Part shown: piece by piece, positions 35,254 to 43,565 of the stretch
Numbering within the stretch: the first letter of the stretch is position 1
How the letters are laid out: every line of letters begins with the position of its first letter
Source of the DNA: Nostoc sp. FACHB-892
Lineage (GTDB): Bacteria > Cyanobacteriota > Cyanobacteriia > Cyanobacteriales > Nostocaceae
Length of the DNA stretch: 64,000 bases
NCBI RefSeq assembly: GCF_014698795.1
Contig: NZ_JACJTR010000003.1
Span: 372,001-436,000 of the forward strand
Direction: 5' to 3'
Translations under genes and position numbers: made by a program
The notes under the pieces: generated by a model
The model's input: the letters and a program-made list of their open reading frames with translations, nothing else
Database searches by the model: none
Told to the model about the DNA's origin: nothing

Positions 35254-36018
35254 TTACGAATTACGAATTAGTTGAAGGCGACTGAGGAAAATACGTAGGC
35301 GATCGCTTTGGGGATTGGTCAGTACTTCATAGGCTGGACCTTGTTCCGTCACAATACCTTTGTCTAAAAATATCACTTGATGGGCTACTTCTTTGGCAAA
35401 TTGCATTTCATGGGTGACAACCACCATTGTCATCCCTTCTGATGCCAACTGCTGCATCACTTGCAAAACTTCGCCGACGAGTTCGGGATCTAGGGCGCTG
35501 GTGGGTTCGTCAAATAGCATAATTTGGGGATTCATACATAAACTACGAGCGATCGCTACTCGTTGCTTTTGTCCACCGGAGAGTTGTTCGGGATAAGCAG
35601 AGGCTTTGTCAAATAAACCAACTTTGTCTAAATATAATCTCGCTAATTGGGCGCTTTCCTTCGGTGTTTTTCCCAAGACTTTACGCGGGGCGAGTGTCAT
35701 ATTTTCTAATACGCTCAGATGAGGAAACAGGTTGAACTGTTGGAAAACCATGCCTACTTGCGTTCTTAGTTGCCGCAGTTGGTTATAGTTGACAGTGGGT
35801 CGAGATAAGTTGATACCGTTGATTATTAAACGCCCGTTATCAATGGTTTCTAGGCGATTGAAGCAGCGTAGTAGGGTACTTTTACCACAACCGGAGGAAC
35901 CAATAACTGCAACAACTTCTCCCCGGTTGATTTCGCCGGTGATTCCTTTGAGGACTTTTAGGGAACCAAAGTTTTTTTCGATGTTGTCAAAAATAATGGC
36001 GGGGATGGTATTGTTCAT
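35254..36018 (-). CDS. Amino-acid ABC transporter ATPase (GlnQ/BgtA-like)
   Basis: 254 residues from ATG 36018 (TTG 36030 is in frame). A complete polar-amino-acid ABC ATPase: Walker A GSSGCGKST, Q-loop GMVFQQFNLFPHLSVLENM, signature LSGGQKQRVAIARSL, Walker B IMLFDEPTSALDPE, switch His in VVVTHEM. It should energise the permease encoded divergently across 169 bases. The pair would import glutamine or basic amino acids, as in the Anabaena N-II/Bgt system, where bgtA and bgtB are not adjacent; here ATPase and permease are neighbours. The exact substrate cannot be read from the sequence. Confidence 0.88.
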   Translation of the reverse strand: MNNTIPAIIFDNIEKNFGSLKVLKGITGEINRGEVVAVIGSSGCGKSTLLRCFNRLETIDNGRLIINGINLSRPTVNYNQLRQLRTQVGMVFQQFNLFPHLSVLENMTLAPRKVLGKTPKESAQLARLYLDKVGLFDKASAYPEQLSGGQKQRVAIARSLCMNPQIMLFDEPTSALDPELVGEVLQVMQQLASEGMTMVVVTHEMQFAKEVAHQVIFLDKGIVTEQGPAYEVLTNPQSDRLRIFLSRLQLIRNS

Positions 36019-36187
36019 CACTTGTATCAAGCTGCTCTACAGTTGATTGTAAGGCTTTTAATATAGACGCGTAGCAGTTCTAAAAACGCCTCAGAATGTA
36101 TTTATTGGCGGGAGATTGGATAGTTGCAAGATATAACTTGAACGAAGCACAGAGGCGCAGAGAGCGCAGAGGAGGAGAGAAAATAAT

Positions 36188-37705
36188 ATGGCTAAATTTA
36201 GTTTTATCCGTTGGTTACGCTTATCTCTAGTTGTAAGTTTTAGCTGTTTGTTATTGGCTGGTTGTGGGGTGAATCCTAGTACGGTGAAAACTCTGCGGGT
36301 TGCTACTGAACCGGCGTTTCCACCTTTTGAATTTCAGGGAAAAGGTGGTGAGTTGCAGGGTTTTTCGATTGATTTGATGAATGCGATCGCTTCTTCTACT
36401 AACTTTAAAGTGGATTTTCAAAGTCTGCCTTTTGACGGCATTATCCCAGCTTTGCAAGGCAAAACGGTAGATGCAGCGATTAGTTCGATCACGATTACAG
36501 AAGAGAGGGCGAAGACGATTTCTTTTTCTCGCCCTTATTTTAAAGCTGGGTTAGCGATCGCAATCCGCACAGACAATCAAAATATTACCGGCTTTGACAG
36601 TCTCAAAAATAAAAAAATTGCAGTACAAATTGGTACAACTGGGGCTGCAAAGGCTAAAAGTATTCCCGGAGTGCAAATTCGCAGTTTTGATTCAGCACCT
36701 CTAGCCCTGCAAGAATTGCTCAATGGTAATGTGGATGCAGTGATAAATGATGCGCCTGTGACTTTATATGCCATTAATACGGGCAATCTTCAAGGAATAA
36801 AAGTAGTACAGCAATTGCTGACGGAGGAGTTTTACGGCATTGCTACAGCTAAAGATACGCCGAATTTGGCATTAATCAATGACGGTTTGGATAGGGTGCT
36901 GGAAAATGGTACTTATTCCCAAATTTATCAAAAATGGTTTAAAGCCGAACCACCATCATTACCAGTTAAATCACCATTTGAGAACCAGACTAGCGCTGGC
37001 GCACCTCAAATATTTACCTCAATTGGCGTGATTTTGCAGGCTTTTCCAACTTTATTACAGGGAGTTTTAGTAACGTTGCAATTAACAATACTTTCTGTAG
37101 TGTTTGGTTTAATTGGGGGTTCCCTGATTGGTATTGTCCGTCTTTCTCGTATCGCACCCGTGCGTTGGGTAGCCAGGGCGTATGTAGATTTTTTCCGGGG
37201 AACGCCTTTATTGGTGCAAATTTTTATGATTTACTTTGGATTACCTGCAATTTTGCAAGAACTTGGTTTTACATTTACTTTTGATCGTTTGGTAGCTGGG
37301 GTAATTGCTTTAAGTTTGAATAGCGCCGCATACATAGCCGAAGTTGTGCGTGCTGGAATTCAATCGATTGAAACAGGACAAGCAGAAGCAGCGCAATCAT
37401 TAGGTTTGAGTTCTGTACAAACAATGATTTATGTAATTTTTCCCCAAGCTTTCCGAAGGATGATTCCACCCTTGGGTAATGAGTTTATCAGTTTGTTGAA
37501 AGATACAAGCTTAGTTTCTGTGATTGGGTTTGAAGAATTGGTACGTAAAGGACAGTTAATTGTCGCTGATAACTATCGCGCTTTTGAGGTTTACGCTGGT
37601 GTGGCAGTGGTTTATTTATGCTTAACGTTACTTTCTTCACAAGCGTTTAGTCGCTTAGAAGTTTGGATGAATCCGGTTAAACGACAAAGAAAATACAATA
37701 CCTAA
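36188..37705 (+). CDS. Fused substrate-binding protein and permease of an amino-acid ABC transporter (BgtB/GlnP-like)
   Basis: 505 residues. The N-terminal signal ends in a lipobox-like LLLAGCG. Residues ~35-260 are a polar-amino-acid binding domain (TLRVATEPAFPPFEFQGKGG, SSITITEERAKTISFSRPYF, NDAPVTLYAI). Residues ~280-495 are a HisM-type permease with TVT- and EAA-like motifs (YVDFFRGTPLLVQIFMIYFGL; QAEAAQSLGLSSVQTMIYVIFPQAF). Fusion of the two subunits is a known arrangement in GlnP of lactic acid bacteria and BgtB of Anabaena. The divergent upstream gene encodes the ATPase. No clear NtcA site (GTAN8TAC) was seen in the spacer. Confidence 0.88.
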   Translation: MAKFSFIRWLRLSLVVSFSCLLLAGCGVNPSTVKTLRVATEPAFPPFEFQGKGGELQGFSIDLMNAIASSTNFKVDFQSLPFDGIIPALQGKTVDAAISSITITEERAKTISFSRPYFKAGLAIAIRTDNQNITGFDSLKNKKIAVQIGTTGAAKAKSIPGVQIRSFDSAPLALQELLNGNVDAVINDAPVTLYAINTGNLQGIKVVQQLLTEEFYGIATAKDTPNLALINDGLDRVLENGTYSQIYQKWFKAEPPSLPVKSPFENQTSAGAPQIFTSIGVILQAFPTLLQGVLVTLQLTILSVVFGLIGGSLIGIVRLSRIAPVRWVARAYVDFFRGTPLLVQIFMIYFGLPAILQELGFTFTFDRLVAGVIALSLNSAAYIAEVVRAGIQSIETGQAEAAQSLGLSSVQTMIYVIFPQAFRRMIPPLGNEFISLLKDTSLVSVIGFEELVRKGQLIVADNYRAFEVYAGVAVVYLCLTLLSSQAFSRLEVWMNPVKRQRKYNT

Positions 37706-37766
37706 TAATTTTTTCGATGACTGAAAACAGGGTAATTCTCTGGCTCTGCGGCTAAATTTTTTATTG

Positions 37767-38660
37767 TTAATAAGTGGATTTAGCTAAACTATAAAAATCA
37801 AATTTTTTCAACATTTCCAAAAAGGTGAACACCGCAGGCACATGCAGGGCATTAGATAAAATTGCAGTTCCAATTACTCTCTTTAGCGGTGCAGGTAAAC
37901 TGTATACCTGCACCTTTGCAGGAATGGGTACAGCTGCTAAACGAGGCATAATAGCTGCTCTCAATCCTTGATTCACCATACTAACGACTGTCGAATCTTC
38001 TTGGATATCGCTAGCAGTATTTATTGGGATTGCTAAAGTCTTTAGGTGATTGTGAAGAATGCGTCCACAGGGTGTGCAAGGAAGTAAAATTGGTGGATAG
38101 GCTGCTATGTCTTCCCAAGTAATTTCTGGACTGTTAATTTTGGTATGTGGTGGTAGTAAAGCTAAATACTCATCCTGAAAAATTTCCCAGGAGTCAAATT
38201 CTTCACCAGTTGGTAAACAGGTAATACCAATATCGGTACGTCCGTCACGCAAACACTGTTCTACATCTGTGAAAGCAGGGCACTCTATGATTGTGACAGC
38301 AATTTCTGGAAATTGATTATGAAATTGTGCGATCGCTTTTGGTAATAAATGGGTGGCGACGCTACGAAAAGCCGCAATTCGCACATGGCCACCATGTAAA
38401 CCTTTATGCAAGTTTGCTTCGTGTTGCATCATCTCTAAATGCTGCATAGCCTGACGAGCATGATATAAAATGCGCTCTCCAGCCGGTGTCAGCACAGCAC
38501 CGTGACGGCCTCTCGCAAATAAAGGCACACCTAGTTCTTCTTCTAAGGTAGCGATCGCATGACTAATCGCAGGCTGAGAAAGCTGCAATTCTAAGGCTGC
38601 CTCACTAAAGTTACCACAATCTGCTACTGCAACTATGGCTCGAAGTTGGGAGAATTTCAT
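37767..38660 (-). CDS. LysR-family transcriptional regulator
   Basis: 297 residues from ATG 38660. The N-terminal HTH has MKFSQLRAIVAVADCGNFSEAALELQLSQPAISHAI, followed by the linker helix, and the LysR effector domain (residues ~90-290) with VRIAAFRSVATHLLPKAIAQFHNQFPEI. It is convergent with the transporter gene, so the regulated operon may instead lie upstream (38.8 kb, divergent). The effector is unknown; cyanobacterial LysR proteins often sense carbon or nitrogen metabolites. A shorter start than TTG 38666 is chosen because the ATG gives the canonical LysR beginning. Confidence 0.88.
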   Translation of the reverse strand: MKFSQLRAIVAVADCGNFSEAALELQLSQPAISHAIATLEEELGVPLFARGRHGAVLTPAGERILYHARQAMQHLEMMQHEANLHKGLHGGHVRIAAFRSVATHLLPKAIAQFHNQFPEIAVTIIECPAFTDVEQCLRDGRTDIGITCLPTGEEFDSWEIFQDEYLALLPPHTKINSPEITWEDIAAYPPILLPCTPCGRILHNHLKTLAIPINTASDIQEDSTVVSMVNQGLRAAIMPRLAAVPIPAKVQVYSLPAPLKRVIGTAILSNALHVPAVFTFLEMLKKFDFYSLAKSTY

Positions 38661-38837
38661 AAGCAATTGATGAGAACAAGGGTATACACATCCTGATTTA
38701 ATTGTGACAAAAAGGTTGTATTAGTAATTTTTCATATCTATAAATCCTATTTATACAATCTATACAAGCCATGATTTGATTACTAACTGAGATGTTGCTA
38801 CTGTTTTATTTACTGAGCAACTTTCAGGAATAATTTT

Positions 38838-39122
38838 ATGAACAATAAAACTAGGTATCTCACAACAGAAGAGCCAAGAATAAATTGTAGTTCGATATTG
38901 AAGAAAAAATTCAACTCCAAATTTTGGGAATTTCTGCATAGTATCTGGAAAATTTTTGTTAAAAAGCTCTTACTAGATTCTAACGAATTACAAGTTTGGC
39001 AAAAGGTTGATCGCTATGGTAATACCTACTGGCAAGCTTACGATCCTGCAACTGGAAAAAGTTTTTCTTCAGGTTCTCAAGCTGATGTTTGTATGTGGAT
39101 TGAACAGCTTTATAGGTATTAA
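38838..39122 (+). CDS. Small conserved protein of unknown function
   Basis: 94 residues. The N-terminal half is basic and probably flexible. The C-terminal ~45 residues (WQKVDRYGNTYWQAYDPATGKSFSSGSQADVCMWIEQLY) look like a compact domain found as a small family in cyanobacteria; I know no function. The gene ends five bases before the glutathione S-transferase start, so the two are probably co-transcribed. It is divergent from the LysR gene, which could regulate both. Confidence 0.6.
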   Translation: MNNKTRYLTTEEPRINCSSILKKKFNSKFWEFLHSIWKIFVKKLLLDSNELQVWQKVDRYGNTYWQAYDPATGKSFSSGSQADVCMWIEQLYRY

Positions 39123-39126
39123 AAAT

Positions 39127-39804
39127 ATGACGCAACTAACTTTAGTGATTGGTAATAAGAATTATTCATCTTGGTCACTTCGTTTTTGGCTATTGATGAA
39201 ACAACTTGGTTTAAAATTCAATGAAATTAGGATTTCTCTCTACAATAACCTAGATTATGCATCAAAAATTCGGCAATACTCACCATCAGGAAAAGTACCT
39301 GTGTTGTTGCACGACACGCAAACTGTGTGGGATTCTCTTGTTATTTGTGAATATTTAGCTGAAACGTTTCCGGCTCTGCAATGCTGGCCAGAAGATAAGG
39401 TTGCAAGGGCATTCGCCCGTTCCATCAGTGCGGAAATGCACTCAGGCTTTCAAAATCTGCGTCAGAATATGCCGATGAACTGCCGTACTAAATATCCTGG
39501 TAAAGGTTTAGCACCCGGCGTACAGCAAGATATTGACCGCATCACTAATATTTGGCAAGAATCACGTCAAGAATTTGGGAATGGTGGCAATTTTTTGTTT
39601 GGTAATTTTGCGTAGGCGTAGCCCGTCGTAGACATCGCTGATGCATTCTTTGCTCCAGTTGTCTTGCGGTTTGTAACCTATGATGTGCAATTAGATCCTG
39701 TTTCTATAAATTATGTAGAGGCAGTTTTGGCACTTCCAGCTATGCAAGAGTGGATAAAGGCTGCAAAGAATGAGACAGAAACTATCCCCCAATACGAATA
39801 TTAA
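39127..39804 (+). pseudogene. Glutathione S-transferase interrupted by a dispersed repeat with two in-frame TAG codons
   Basis: The frame codes for a full GST of about 226 codons, from MTQLTLVIGNKNYSSWSLRFWL to the end IPQYEY. The N-terminal thioredoxin-like domain (SWSLR, KVPVLLHDTQTVWDSLVICEYLAE) and helical C-terminal domain are both present. At 39610-39633 the codons GCG TAG GCG TAG CCC GTC GTA GAC sit between FLFGNF and IADAFFAPVVLRF. This is a 24-base small dispersed repeat insert, a multiple of three, so the frame is kept but two stops appear. The product is truncated at residue 162 unless stops are read through. Remaining sequence is unusually well preserved, so the insertion is recent or readthrough occurs. 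GSTs conjugate or reduce electrophiles with glutathione. Confidence 0.8.
39610..39639. repeat. Small dispersed repeat (gcgtaggcgtagcccg type) in the GST gene
   Basis: Reads gcgtaggcgtagcccgtcgt with agacatcgct behind. Related copies are at 48241-48268 and, on the other strand, 48695-48724 and 46719-46766. It is one of the palindromic repeats typical of Nostoc-type genomes. Confidence 0.7.
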
Positions 39805-39816
39805 GTAAAGAAGAAT

Positions 39817-40293
39817 ATGAACAGCAAGAATGTTTCAATTCGAGAGGCAAACCAAAGGGATATTCCTGCCATTATGGAATTGATTCATTTGAAAGCCGAA
39901 TTTGATGGTTGTCCTAAATCTGTACAAGCAACTTCTCAAAAGCTAGAAATTGATTTATTTGGAGAAAAGCCCCTTGCTTTTGTTCTTTTAGCTGAGGTTG
40001 ATGGGGATGCCATTGGGTTAGCAACCTATCACTCTACCTATTCAACTTTTTTAGCAAAACCTGGAATTTGGCTTGATGATTTATATATCAAAGCTGAACA
40101 TCGAAGCCACCGAGTTGGCCAGGCGCTGATGTTACGCTTGCGCCAGATTGGGCAGGAAAAAGGCTGTGGCAGAATCGATTGGACTGTAGCTGTATCTAAC
40201 GAGCGTGGAATCAAGTTCTATGAAAGAATAGGTGCAAAGATCATCAACAAAGTAAAATTATGTCGCTTAGATGGACAGGAACTAAGTAAGTAA
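39817..40293 (+). CDS. GNAT-family acetyltransferase
   Basis: 158 residues with the N-acetyltransferase fold: N-terminal REANQRDIPAIMELI, beta-4 ATYHSTYSTF, the acetyl-CoA loop in LDDLYIKAEHRSHRVGQALMLRLRQIGQEKGCGRIDW (R/Q-x-x-G-x-A pattern, H-R-x-G/V-x), and the end IKFYERIGAKIINKVKLCRLDG. Resembles spermidine/thialysine N-acetyltransferases by the WLDDLYI stretch. The acceptor amine is not known. It follows the broken GST by 12 bases and is probably in the same operon. The ATG at 39817 has an agaa-rich leader. Confidence 0.85.
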   Translation: MNSKNVSIREANQRDIPAIMELIHLKAEFDGCPKSVQATSQKLEIDLFGEKPLAFVLLAEVDGDAIGLATYHSTYSTFLAKPGIWLDDLYIKAEHRSHRVGQALMLRLRQIGQEKGCGRIDWTVAVSNERGIKFYERIGAKIINKVKLCRLDGQELSK

Positions 40294-40843
40294 ATCTTCA
40301 GTAGGGGAAGCAGAACTAACTCAGGCTTCCTTCCTTAGCTTATAACTGGTTAATGATAGAAATTAATATAAATAGTGCCTTCAGAGCCGTAAACAATTTT
40401 TAATCTGCTACAGCAGGAGTTAATATATAAATAAACGTCTCCTCAGCCAAAAGTTAAATAATTGTAAATATTAATAATATTTATACAGATTTAATCTAAA
40501 AATATGTATTGATACCAATAAAAGATTTATTTTTATTTGGTATTATTTTGTGGTTGTTATATTATATTATATTGGCATAAATCTCTCTATTACGAATAAA
40601 AATACCTAAATTCAGCGATTTAAGGAGTAAAAATTATATTTGCTGACTATCACCACACCGAGGGCTAATAGAGATAAACTAGATAAAATAGAAATTAAAA
40701 ATTAGTAACCACAACATAATAAGCACTAAAAAAATGAGTGATTGATAAATTTAATAACAGCTTAAATACTTCTTTATAGCCAACTTCAAGCAGAATACAT
40801 AGATGCGGATAATTGGACATATCAACTACAAAAGGTACTACCC
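40294..40843. other. 550-base AT-rich spacer
   Basis: Follows the acetyltransferase gene and precedes the lipid kinase gene. Very AT-rich, with runs such as ttatattatattatatt near 40557. No ORF, RNA hairpin or repeat could be supported. Confidence 0.4.
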
Positions 40844-41728
40844 ATGAGTTCCCGCGCACTGCTGTTAGTAAATCGTCATGCTCGTCAAGGGCAAAAGGGT
40901 CTGTCGGAAGCGATCGAATATCTGAAGGGACTCGGCTTTGATTTAATTGAGGAGTCTACAGAAGACCCCAAACATCTTACTGAAGTCATATTTCGCTATC
41001 AGCATAAAGTTGGCTTGGTAATTATTGGCGGAGGAGATGGCACTCTCAATGCCGCAGTAGATGCTTTAGTTGATACTCAGTTGCCCTTGGGAATTTTGCC
41101 TTTGGGAACTGCCAACGATCTAGCGAGGACTTTGGGAATCCCGAATTCTCTCAATGAAGCTTGCAAAATTATTGCTTATGGAAATTTACACCGCATCGAT
41201 TTGGGCTGGGTGAACGGCAAGCACTTTTTTAACGTTGCTAGCCTGGGATTGAGTGTAAAAATTACCCAGCGGCTTACCAAAGAGGCCAAACGCCGTTGGG
41301 GAATATTTGCTTATGCCACCACTGCATTGCAAGTGATTTGGGAAGCTAGACCTTTTACTGCTGAGATTGTGATCAATAGTGAATCAGTTCGCGTGAAAAC
41401 GGTACAAATTGCTGTAGGTAACGGCCGCTATTACGGCGGCGGAATGGCAGTGGCTGACGATGCCACAATAGATGACCAAAGGCTAGACCTTTATAGCTTA
41501 GAGATTAAACATTGGTGGCAGATTATACTATTACTTCCTGCTATGCGACAAGGGCGGCATATATATTGGAAAAGTGTACGCTCTCTTCAAGGTCAAGAAA
41601 TAAAGGTGCATACTCGCAAACCTCGCCCTATCAATACAGATGGTGAAATCACTACCTACACTCCTGCTCATTTTCGGGTTATACCTAAAGCTATAGCTGT
41701 TTTAGTACCTCCAAAAATTAAAAGTTAG
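40844..41728 (+). CDS. YegS/DgkB-type lipid (diacylglycerol) kinase
   Basis: 294 residues with the DAG kinase catalytic fold. The ATP motif VIIGGGDGTLNAAVDALV is complete (GGDGT). LGILPLGTANDLARTLGIP is the second signature. A C-terminal domain (MAVADDATIDDQRLDLYSLEI, GEITTYTPAHFRVIP) closes the protein at normal length. Members phosphorylate lipids such as diacylglycerol or phosphatidylglycerol-derived substrates at the membrane. The ExoD-like gene follows within 40 bases and may be co-transcribed. The ATG 40844 is well placed before ALLLVNRHARQG. Confidence 0.88.
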   Translation: MSSRALLLVNRHARQGQKGLSEAIEYLKGLGFDLIEESTEDPKHLTEVIFRYQHKVGLVIIGGGDGTLNAAVDALVDTQLPLGILPLGTANDLARTLGIPNSLNEACKIIAYGNLHRIDLGWVNGKHFFNVASLGLSVKITQRLTKEAKRRWGIFAYATTALQVIWEARPFTAEIVINSESVRVKTVQIAVGNGRYYGGGMAVADDATIDDQRLDLYSLEIKHWWQIILLLPAMRQGRHIYWKSVRSLQGQEIKVHTRKPRPINTDGEITTYTPAHFRVIPKAIAVLVPPKIKS

Positions 41729-41768
41729 CTCTGCTAAAAATGTGGGAACTCGCATCAACTCACGTCAA

Positions 41769-42374
41769 ATGCATCTGAGATTTTCTCAAGATATAAAGTC
41801 CCTGTTGCAACGCCTAGCTGAACAACCCTTGACTCTAGGTGATATTCTGGCGGAAACCTCAGAACGAGGGTTTTGCCTAGTAATTACATTATTTGTTTTG
41901 CCCTTTTTATTTCCTATGCCACCGGGATTAACTGGCCCTTTTGGTGGTGCTTGTTTACTGTTGTCAGGGCAAATGGTTTTAGGGAGGCGATCACCCTGGC
42001 TACCAAAAAGAATCGCTAACTACAAATTTCCTCGTCCCTTTGCCCAGTTACTTTTGCAAAATTTGGGACATCTTACCAAAGTTTTACAAAAAATCGCCCG
42101 TCCCCGATTAACAAAAATAGCCCATAATCCTTTGGTTTGGCGAATTAATGGTTTTTGTATCTCTTTATTAACAGTATTACTAATATTACCAATTCCCTTT
42201 ACAAATCCCATTCCCACTGTAGGTATTTTACTTTTGGCTGTTGCCACCATCGAATCTGACGGTTTATTAATTTGCATCAGCTACGGCATTACTGCCCTAA
42301 TTACGTTGTTCTTTGGATTTATTGGTTATGCACTATGGTTAGCTCCCAGTTTGTTACCGTCTATATTTAAATAA
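41769..42374 (+). CDS. ExoD-like membrane protein
   Basis: 201 residues from ATG 41769 (a GTG at 41742 adds nine residues). Resembles ExoD, a family of exopolysaccharide-related proteins: LTLGDILAETSERGFCLVITLFVLPFLFPMPPG, then PFGGACLLLSGQMVLGRRSPWLPKRI, followed by about four further membrane segments. The function of ExoD proteins is only loosely defined (exopolysaccharide synthesis, alkali tolerance). Follows the lipid kinase gene closely and is followed by the tandem sRNA-like array on the opposite strand. Confidence 0.82.
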   Translation: MHLRFSQDIKSLLQRLAEQPLTLGDILAETSERGFCLVITLFVLPFLFPMPPGLTGPFGGACLLLSGQMVLGRRSPWLPKRIANYKFPRPFAQLLLQNLGHLTKVLQKIARPRLTKIAHNPLVWRINGFCISLLTVLLILPIPFTNPIPTVGILLLAVATIESDGLLICISYGITALITLFFGFIGYALWLAPSLLPSIFK

Positions 42375-42424
42375 TAAAAGCCCCTAGCTTTAGGCCAAGG
42401 GCTGTAATTTATTAGGGTGCATCT
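42373..42424 (-). ncRNA. Putative small RNA of tandem array, copy A
   Basis: The minus strand would give a ~52-nt RNA starting AGATGCACC, with an unpaired 5' part and a 10-bp terminator hairpin (AGCCCUUGGC...GCUAGGGGCU) followed by UUUU. It is the most diverged of three copies, yet the hairpin still pairs fully: sequence changes in one arm are matched in the other. Ends next to the stop of the ExoD-like gene, so it can also serve as its antisense or convergent terminator. Confidence 0.55.
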
Positions 42425-42430
42425 ACCATT

Positions 42431-42463
42431 TATTAATCCGCTTTCTTGAGTGCTATATCCGGG
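42431..42463 (-). promoter_or_regulatory. Promoter of copy A (CCCGGA box and TTAATA)
   Basis: On the minus strand, CCCGGA (42458-42463) lies 21 bases before TTAATA (42431-42436), the same spacing as in copies B and C. The box is one base off TCCGGA, the -35-region motif of heterocyst-type DIF+ promoters. Confidence 0.5.
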
Positions 42464-42516
42464 CATATTTAAATTGGGTACAAAATTATTTTTCACACAT
42501 CAAAGAACATCAGCAA

Positions 42517-42569
42517 TAAAAAAGCCTTCAACTAAAAGCTGAGGGCTATGATTTAATTAAGGTGCATCT
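42517..42569 (-). ncRNA. Putative small RNA of tandem array, copy B
   Basis: A ~53-nt RNA is predicted on the minus strand: AGAUGCACCUUAAUUAAAUCAU, then a terminator hairpin (AGCCCUCAGCU / AGUUGAAGGCU) and a U-run. The 5' part is identical to copy C and nearly so to A. The architecture (leaderless short RNA, own promoter, intrinsic terminator, repeated in tandem) matches NsiR1-type RNAs of heterocyst formers. Confidence 0.6.
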
Positions 42570-42575
42570 ACTATT

Positions 42576-42608
42576 TATATATCCACTTTATTGAAAGCCC
42601 TATCCGGT
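42576..42608 (-). promoter_or_regulatory. Promoter of copy B (ACCGGA box and TATATA)
   Basis: Minus-strand ACCGGA (42603-42608) is 21 bases before TATATA (42576-42581). One base off TCCGGA. The predicted start is at about 42569. Confidence 0.5.
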
Positions 42609-42663
42609 AAAATTAGACTTATAACCAAATTTATTTTATTTCCAAATTAGAAAACATCAGCAA

Positions 42664-42717
42664 TAAAAAAAGCCCCCGACTAAAAGTTGAGGGCTATGAT
42701 TTAATTAAGGTGCATCT
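42664..42717 (-). ncRNA. Putative small RNA of tandem array, copy C
   Basis: A ~54-nt RNA on the minus strand with the same AGAUGCACCUUAAUUAAAUCAU head, a hairpin (AGCCCUCAACU / AGUCGGGGGCU, with one A-C mismatch and a G-U pair) and seven U. Copy C is the first unit in the direction of transcription. About 146-148 bases separate equivalent points of the units. Confidence 0.6.
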
Positions 42718-42723
42718 ACTATT

Positions 42724-42756
42724 TATATATCCACCTTAGTTATTGCTGCATCAGGA
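42724..42756 (-). promoter_or_regulatory. Promoter of copy C (TCCTGA box and TATATA)
   Basis: Minus-strand TCCTGA (42751-42756), 21 bases before TATATA (42724-42729). One base off TCCGGA. A perfect TCCGGA is found further upstream at 42887-42892 but without a -10-like box at the same distance. Confidence 0.45.
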
Positions 42757-43007
42757 AGAATTGAAAAAAATGGATGGCTATAGCATTGATTCCATTAGGT
42801 ACAAAAGAAGTACTAGTTTCAATGAGGATAATCTGCGGCTTTTGACTAGGTAATCATTGATAAACTTCACATTAATTTTACAATTATCCGGAATTTCCCT
42901 TAGATACACAAAGTTTCTGTTAATATCCCTGATGCTATATCCGCAATAGTACTAATTTAGTTTATTAGTTGGGTATATGACTATGAAAGTTAGACGCACC
43001 CAACTTG
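42757..43007. other. Spacer between the array and the secreted-protein gene
   Basis: Contains a perfect TCCGGA at 42887-42892 and no ORF. It lies upstream of copy C on the minus strand and upstream of the 43008 gene on the plus strand. Confidence 0.4.
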
Positions 43008-43565
43008 ATGAAGCGATCGCAATTTCTATTAGCCCTAGCTAGTCTTTGTATTGTCGGGGGAAGCTTTTTTCTGAGAACCACTTTTAGCAGTACTAGCGAA
43101 CCTAAAATAATAACTGATACATCACGGTACAAAGAAATTCGTAATCAACTATGGTCTGATAATGACCAAGTAAAACATTTTCCTAATGAGATTCCCAGTG
43201 ATGCCAAAAGCGTTCGCATTGCTTACTCTCCCGAAGTTTTGCAAGGAAGTAGTTTTTTTCAAATTAGGCTGAAACAGCCACCTAACAAGATAGAAAGATT
43301 ACTTTCACAATACAGAAGTAGCGCAAAACACAAATATAAGGGTGGTAACACAAACAATCACATCAACCAGCCTAATGGTGTGCCGACAACTTTTTTCTAC
43401 ACCAGTGACTTTCCTATGGAATCTTTTCCAGCTAGTTATGAAATATTGGTATTAAATACAAATGATAAAGGTAGACCTGGCTTCAAGTGGAATCATGGAG
43501 ATAGTTATGGTGTCGCTATTAATAGTTCTGCCTCAGAAATTATCTATTGGTCTGAAAAATGGTAA
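43008..43565 (+). CDS. Exported protein of unknown function
   Basis: 185 residues from ATG 43008. The N-terminal MKRSQFLLALASLCIVGGSFFL is a signal peptide or membrane anchor. The rest is a soluble domain with IRNQLWSDNDQVKHFPNEIPSDAKSVRIAYSPEVLQGSSFFQIRLK and a C-terminal SYGVAINSSASEIIYWSEKW. It begins with a loop pattern of aromatic residues but I recognise no family. It stands alone; the HIP1 octamer overlaps its start. An unknown periplasmic or cell-surface role is inferred from the signal only. Confidence 0.6.
   Translation: MKRSQFLLALASLCIVGGSFFLRTTFSSTSEPKIITDTSRYKEIRNQLWSDNDQVKHFPNEIPSDAKSVRIAYSPEVLQGSSFFQIRLKQPPNKIERLLSQYRSSAKHKYKGGNTNNHINQPNGVPTTFFYTSDFPMESFPASYEILVLNTNDKGRPGFKWNHGDSYGVAINSSASEIIYWSEKW

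Larger units (their letters stand above)
42373..42756 (-). repeat. Three-unit tandem repeat array (~147-bp unit)
   Basis: Equivalent points recur at 42424, 42569 and 42717 (spacing 145 and 148). Most conserved are the promoter boxes, the AGATGCACC head and the terminator hairpin, while the bases between terminator and next promoter differ, as expected if only RNA units are under selection. Confidence 0.75.

Noticed and set aside
36031..36187. NtcA-type site (GTAN8TAC) between the two ABC transporter genes
   Set aside because: No match with correct spacing found by eye.
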